A DNA stretch of 64,000 bases, taken from the NCBI GenBank assembly GCA_009667805.1, contig CM019065.1, positions 153,052,101-153,116,100 on the forward strand. The letters are read 5' to 3'. A program made the position numbers and the translations under genes. Every line of letters starts with the position of its first letter. Within the stretch, counting starts at the first letter, position 1. Below the pieces are notes generated by a model. The model saw only the letters and a program-made list of their open reading frames with translations, had not been told where the DNA came from and did no database searches. Origin of the DNA: Leptobrachium leishanense. Taxonomy: Eukaryota > Chordata > Amphibia > Anura > Megophryidae. Below, one piece after another: positions 59,801 to 64,000 of the stretch.

Positions 59801-60420
59801 TTAACCACTTGGCTGCTATGGACGCGCTCAGCGCGTCCAGCCAAGTGGTTCTCCTGTGCTACGGACGCGCTCAGCGCGTCCGAGCACAGGAGGCAGCAAT
59901 CCGCCGGATTCCGGCGGATTGCTGCGCCCCCCCGTGCGGGCTGACATCTTGGATGTCAGCCCGTCAATCCGGGACCCCGGCCTTCGGACCTCTCTCCCTC
60001 CCGATCGCCGGGGAGTAGCGAGTTAAAACAGACACCGCTTGGAAGGGCACAGCCTGCCCTTCCAAACGGTGGCTGTCATTAACCCCTGGGGAGCCGGATC
60101 ACGAATCGGCGCTGAAAAGCGCCGGTTCGTGATCCTTTCCCGGAGCTGGCCGACATCTTGGATGTCGGCCAAGCCTCTGGGAACTCCCCCTGAGGACTGG
60201 CGTCATCGTGCATAGCACGATGACGCCAGTCCTGGAGTTAACCCCTAGCTGCCACCAACGGTGGAGATAGGGGGTTCCAATGAACCCCCTATCTCCCGAT
60301 CCGTGGCAGCTAGGGGTTAATGTTTGGTACTGTTGGATCGGCCAGAGCATGGCCGTTCCAACGATACCAAACACCACTGTGAAAAATGTTTTTTAAAAAA
60401 AAAAATAAAAAAATATATAT
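59801..60420. repeat. TTAA-ended chain of ten hairpins, copy B
   Basis: Nearly end-to-end hairpins: AACCACTTGGC enclosing GGACGCGCTCAGCGCGTCC (59,803-59,850); CTCCTGTGCT/AGCACAGGAG (59,851-59,892); GCAGCAATCCGCCGG/CCGGCGGATTGCTGC (59,893-59,925); CGGGCTGACATC/GATGTCAGCCCG (59,937-59,963); GACACCGCTTGGAAGGGC stem (60,031-60,077); GGATCACGA/TCGTGATCC (60,096-60,135); GGCCGACATC/GATGTCGGCC (60,148-60,170); AGGACTGGCGTCATCGTG and its complement (60,193-60,233); TTAACCCCTAGCTGCCAC and its complement enclosing GGAGATAGGGGGTTC (60,238-60,320); GTTTGGTA..TACCAAAC (60,322-60,371). It is an inverted copy of 9,000-9,631. The AT-rich arm is truncated at 60,420. Confidence 0.85.
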
Positions 60421-60423
60421 ATT

Positions 60424-62180
60424 TTAACCCCTTCACTGCTGAGGCATTTCACCACTGTGTGCTGAGCTCATTTTTACCGCTTTCGCTCATCATGTTTAAA
60501 CGCGATTTGAAGCCACATTTTAATAAATGACCCAGACATATTATATATCGTTCTTTCCGGCAGATTCCGCAGATTCATAATATATCATTTTTATATGTAT
60601 ACGTCATGACCTGCCTGTATATTATAACAAAAATACAATAAAAATTGAATTTTTAATCATCTGCAGTGTGTAAAGTGTTTTTTTTTCACATTTTATCACA
60701 TGAGCGTTTGCGGTTATGTTTTCTATGGGGTGCGCTTGTACAAAAAATTTGAAATGGGGACTTGTTACTTTTTTTGGGGGGAATTACGTGATTTTTAGCA
60801 AACGCACCCCATAGAAAAAATCATTAGTGCAGCATCATTGTTCACATTATAATTGAAATGTGAACAATATTGCTGCATTAATAAAAACAAAACAAAAAAA
60901 AAAAATACATGTTTTTTTTTATTTATTTATTTTTTTTTAAAATTATTTATTATTTATTTTTTTTTTTTTTACTTTTTACCTAGTCATGTTGGGTATCATT
61001 CGAAAGGCCATGCTCAGGCCTTTCAAATGACACCCTCCATGACCCCCTAGCTGCCACGGTTCTGGAGATATCGGGGTTCACAAGAACCCCCCATCTCCAC
61101 CAGGGGATTTCCTTGGGAAATCCCCGGCAGCTAGGGGTTCCCCGGCTATCTGACGTCATCACGCTATGCGTGATGACGTCAGACAGCGAGGGGAGTCCCG
61201 GGGGCGGAGCCGCCATCCAAGATGGCGGCCCCCACCGGAGATAGGCTGCACTTCGGCGCCGCAAGGCGCTGAAGTGCAACCCAGCACTTGAGGGGTTAAA
61301 GCCAGGCATCGCTTAAAAGGGGAGACTCTCCCTTTTAAGCGGTGCCTGGCTTTTACCGCTGCTACTTCCCGATCGGGAGGGAGAGGGATCCGAACGGATC
61401 CCCCCCCTCCCTTCCAGGCTATCTCCCGGCATTGCCGGGGGGGTCGCCTGGAAATGACGTCATCGCGCATGGCGCGATGACGTCATTTACGCCGGGAGGA
61501 GCTTGACTTCAGCGTCTGAGGACGCTGAAGTCAGAACGCCGTGGGACCCCGGACAGAGAGGTGAGTATCTCCGCCGGGGGTCCCGCACAGCTGATGACGT
61601 GTGGGGCACGTCCTCAGCATGCAACGTGCATCAATGAGGACGTGTCCCACACGTCTTCAGCAGTGAAGGGGTTAAAAAAAATTCTTAAAAAAAAAAAAAA
61701 AAAAAGTTTTTTTTTGTTTTATTAATGCAGCAATATTGTTACCATTTCAATTATGTGAACAATGATGCTGCACTAACGATTTTTGTATGCAGTGCGTTTG
61801 TTAAAAATCGCGTAATTTTCCCCCAAAAAAAAGGTAGCGAGACCCCATCTCAAATTTTTTTAACAAGCGCACCCCATACAAAATATAACCGCAATTGCTC
61901 GCATGTTAAAATGTGAAAAAAAAAACACTTTACACGTTGTAAATTATTGAAAATTCATATTTTATTGCATTTTTTGTTATAATATACGGACAGGACATGA
62001 CGTATACATATAATAATGACATATTATGAATCTGCCGAGTCTGACGGAAAGAACGATATATAATATGTCTGGGTCATATACTAAAATAAGCCTTCAAAAC
62101 ACGTTTAAACATGATGAGCAAAACTGGTAAAAATGACCTCAGCACAGAGGTGTGAAATGCCTCAGCAGCGAAAGGGTTAA
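60424..62180. repeat. TTAA-ended foldback element, copy C
   Basis: TTAACCCCTTCACTGCTGAGG at the left and CCTCAGCAGCGAAAGGGTTAA at the right. The outer arms (60,424-60,990 and 61,676-62,180) are reverse complements sharing TATTATATATCGTTCTTTCC, GTATACGTCATG, GGGTGCGCTTGT and CAATATTGCTGCATTAA. The middle (60,990-61,675) is a hairpin chain: CCCCTAGCTGCC/GGCAGCTAGGGG; CTGACGTCATCACGC/GCGTGATGACGTCAG (61,150-61,182); CGCCATCCAAGATGGCG (61,211-61,227); GCACTTCGGCGCC stem (61,248-61,277); GCCAGGCATCGCTTAAAAGG stem (61,301-61,350); AAATGACGTCATCGCG stem (61,452-61,488); GACTTCAGCGTC stem (61,505-61,532). A further family terminus (GCAGTGAAGGGGTTAA) is at 61,675. Confidence 0.82.
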
Positions 62181-62379
62181 GGGGATTTCCCCACAGGACA
62201 TACTATGTACATCAGCGGTAGGGAAGGGGTTAAAATAGGAATAATTCACCAATGATTGGAGGGGGTGGATGTAAAGAAATGGTCATTTTAAGTTCTAGAA
62301 ATAATTTAGGTGACGGGCCAACAACCACTAGAATGTCCCTTTAAAAAGGGATATGCATGTCTAGAATTATATATATTTT
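62181..62379. other. Repeat edge, unclassified
   Basis: TAGGGAAGGGGTTAAAATAGG (62,219-62,239) resembles another family terminus. AATGTCCCTTTAA at 62,332 recurs elsewhere. No gene. Confidence 0.35.
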
Positions 62380-62631
62380 TTTTAAATTGACATTTATTTA
62401 TATAAAGTATTTTACCAGAAAGGATACACTGAGTTCTCTCGTTTTCAAGTATGTTCTGGGTTCAAAAACATTGTATTTCTGTACCTACTGTAAAAATTCA
62501 AAGTAATAAAAGGCAAGATATTAAACAAAAACACAAATATACAGGTTTACACAGAAAATAAATAGGTAAGAAATATACTCGCTATGTTACAGGTGCATTC
62601 TGTAACGAGGTATGTTAATGGATATCTCGAA
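62380..62631 (+). repeat. Interspersed repeat (23,286 family), 5' part
   Basis: TTTATTTATATAAAGTATTTTACC through TTACAGGTGCATTCTGTAAC and GAGGTATGTTAATGGATATC matches 23,286-23,890 but has one 39-bp unit. It continues after the MITEs at 63,803 (GACTGGAGGAAGATTT, equivalent to GACTGGGGGAAGATTT at 23,908). Confidence 0.8.
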
Positions 62632-63363
62632 GGCTGGGGTCAGACGAGCGCACGGACTGCGCGCAGTAATGGACGTACTTTTTAACTGATGAGATTGTGG
62701 TTACATTGTATCAGTTGAAAATCTGCACACGTGCTTTGTGTGTTGTTCTCTATTGACTCCTTTGAAAAGCTACAATGGACAGCAAACAGTGCAGTCAGAC
62801 AGACGCAAAAAGTGCGCTCGTCTGACGCGGGCCTTAGGTGCGCCCACACTTACCGGTGCCCTTCGCAGCCATGTGATGCTGCGACGGGGCCAGTCACAAG
62901 CATTCGTCCGCCTAGAGATCCTCCCAGTCGATGCGCTAGGAAGCACGTCGACGGGGCTGCAAAGCGCGATCCTCCATAGGAGGATCGCGCTTTGCAGCGT
63001 TGAGGGGGGGGGGCAGGCGGGCGTCGTGTGGAAGGAACGTCAACTCTCACGGACGCTCCTTCCACTCTGCGTGCACTCGTGTGCACCCGGCCTTAGGCAA
63101 GAACGTAAAACCGCTAGAACGGACGTGCGGAGTGCGCCACGTCCGCATAGCTTTGTGTGTGAGTGATGGAACGTAGTCAGACGGACTGCATTTTTAAGGA
63201 CAAAATGTTTTTTCATATTAATTTTATTTCCCATCTACATCAGTCAAAAAAAACATCAGTCACAAAAACGGACCGTGTGGCCACTACCTTGTCGTCAGTC
63301 AGAAAATACGTCCGTTGTGCACGGACGCACAGCCCACACAGAATGCGTTTGTCTGACCCTAGC
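62632..63363. mobile_element. Harbinger-like MITE with a second MITE inserted
   Basis: Outer ends GGCTGGGGTCAGACGAGCGC (62,632) and TTTGTCTGACCCTAGCC (63,363). Inside lies GGTGCGCCCACAC (62,837) to GTGTGCACCCGGCC (63,093), bordered by TTA on both sides. An additional end-like GTCTGACGCGGGCC is at 62,833. Layering is inferred. Confidence 0.65.
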
Positions 63364-63379
63364 CTTAAGAGATCTCCAT

Positions 63380-63802
63380 TGAGGACCGTGTCAGAAGAGC
63401 GCACTGATCACGTCCATGTTGCTGCACATTTGTACGTCCATTATGCCGCACATTTGTACGTCCGTTCTAATTATGATCAATAGAGACCCACACAAAGTAC
63501 GCACTGAGGACGCACAAGGCAAACGGACGCAAGTTAGGCAAGAATGTAAATCCGCTAGAACGGACGCACAGAGTATGCTGCGTCCGCATAGCTTTGTGTG
63601 TGAGTGATGCAATGAAGTCAGACGGACTGCATTTTTCCCATCCAGCATTTTGGCGGACAAAAGGTTTTCCATATTAATTTAATTTTCCCTTCTACATCAG
63701 TAAAAAATAAAGAAAAAAATAACAAAATGGACTGTGGCCACTACCTTGTCAGTCAGCAAGTACGTCCATTGTGCACAGAATGCGCTCGTCTGACCCTAGC
63801 CT
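63380..63802. mobile_element. Harbinger-like MITE
   Basis: Left end diverged (GAGGACCGTGTCAGAAGAGCGC), right end CGCTCGTCTGACCCTAGCC. The interior carries CGCTAGAACGGACGCACAGAG and GTCAGACGGACTGCATTTTT, shared with 63,100-63,363. Confidence 0.75.
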
Positions 63803-64000
63803 GAGACTGGAGGAAGATTTGATGGCGTCTGGGAAGTTATTCCATAATTGTGGTGCTCTGGAGGAAAAGGAGGATCGAGCCACTGTCTTTTTGTATTGTT
63901 TTATTGCAAGTAAGGTGCTGGTCCTGGATCGGAGGTTATAGGATGAGGGAACTGCTGAGGCAATCAGCCTATTCAGGTAGGATGGCAGCTTCCCAGAAAA
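63803..64000 (+). repeat. Interspersed repeat (23,286 family), 3' part
   Basis: Continues the repeat interrupted at 62,631. A plus-strand frame here (SGKLFHNCGALEEKEDRATV) is open for some distance and may derive from an ancestral element, but I do not recognise the protein. Runs off the window. Confidence 0.5.

Overview
The window is vertebrate nuclear DNA. It most likely comes from a frog or related amphibian, but I cannot name the species. One protein-coding gene is certain: the 3' two thirds of TCF7L1 (Tcf3), a TCF/LEF HMG-box transcription factor, on the minus strand. Nine coding exons lie between 52,425 and 44,513, followed by a 3' UTR that runs to roughly 43,300. All reading phases join cleanly. 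The N-terminal exons (beta-catenin-binding part) and the promoter are absent and must lie beyond 64,000. The amphibian call rests on the TCF7L1 protein and on the repeat mix: CR1/L2- and Tx1/L1-type LINEs, a Penelope-like element with a GIY-YIG endonuclease, Tc1, hAT and Harbinger-like elements.

Layout. 1-4,800: a LINE scrap, one TTAA-ended hairpin repeat, a hAT end carrying a 23-bp minisatellite, and small palindromic MITEs. 4,824-12,228: a four-deep nest of transposons whose boundaries show as exact target-site duplications. 12,455-18,425: MITEs, a 5'-truncated L1/Tx1-type LINE holding a 96-bp perfect spacerless palindrome, and more hairpin repeats. 18,551-20,160: a nearly complete Tc1 element whose transposase has one in-frame stop. 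20,257-29,017: a CG-rich MITE, Tc1 remnants, a 39-bp minisatellite, long stretches with no recognised feature, and an L1-type reverse transcriptase fragment. 29,070-33,800: a Penelope-like element flanked by inverted LTR-like arms and itself hit by at least four later insertions. 34,000-43,200: MITEs, two decayed Tc1 elements and a CR1/L2-type LINE with a perfect 28-bp target-site duplication. 43,300-52,425: TCF7L1. 52,426-64,000: the next TCF7L1 intron (continuing beyond the window), packed with MITEs, a CR1-type LINE and a run of TTAA-ended repeats made of consecutive hairpins.

The most unusual signal is that TTAA-ended repeat family (about 1,500-2,608, 8,468-9,631, 11,139-12,228, 16,186-16,745, 17,480-17,770, 59,111-62,180). 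Copies consist of up to ten near-perfect short hairpins placed end to end. Between copies the stems differ but stay paired, while a CAAGATG-type loop core recurs. I could not match this to a named family. The nested insertions give a clear relative order of transposition. Several hAT-like elements carry minisatellites, and related arrays recur in different hAT-like contexts.
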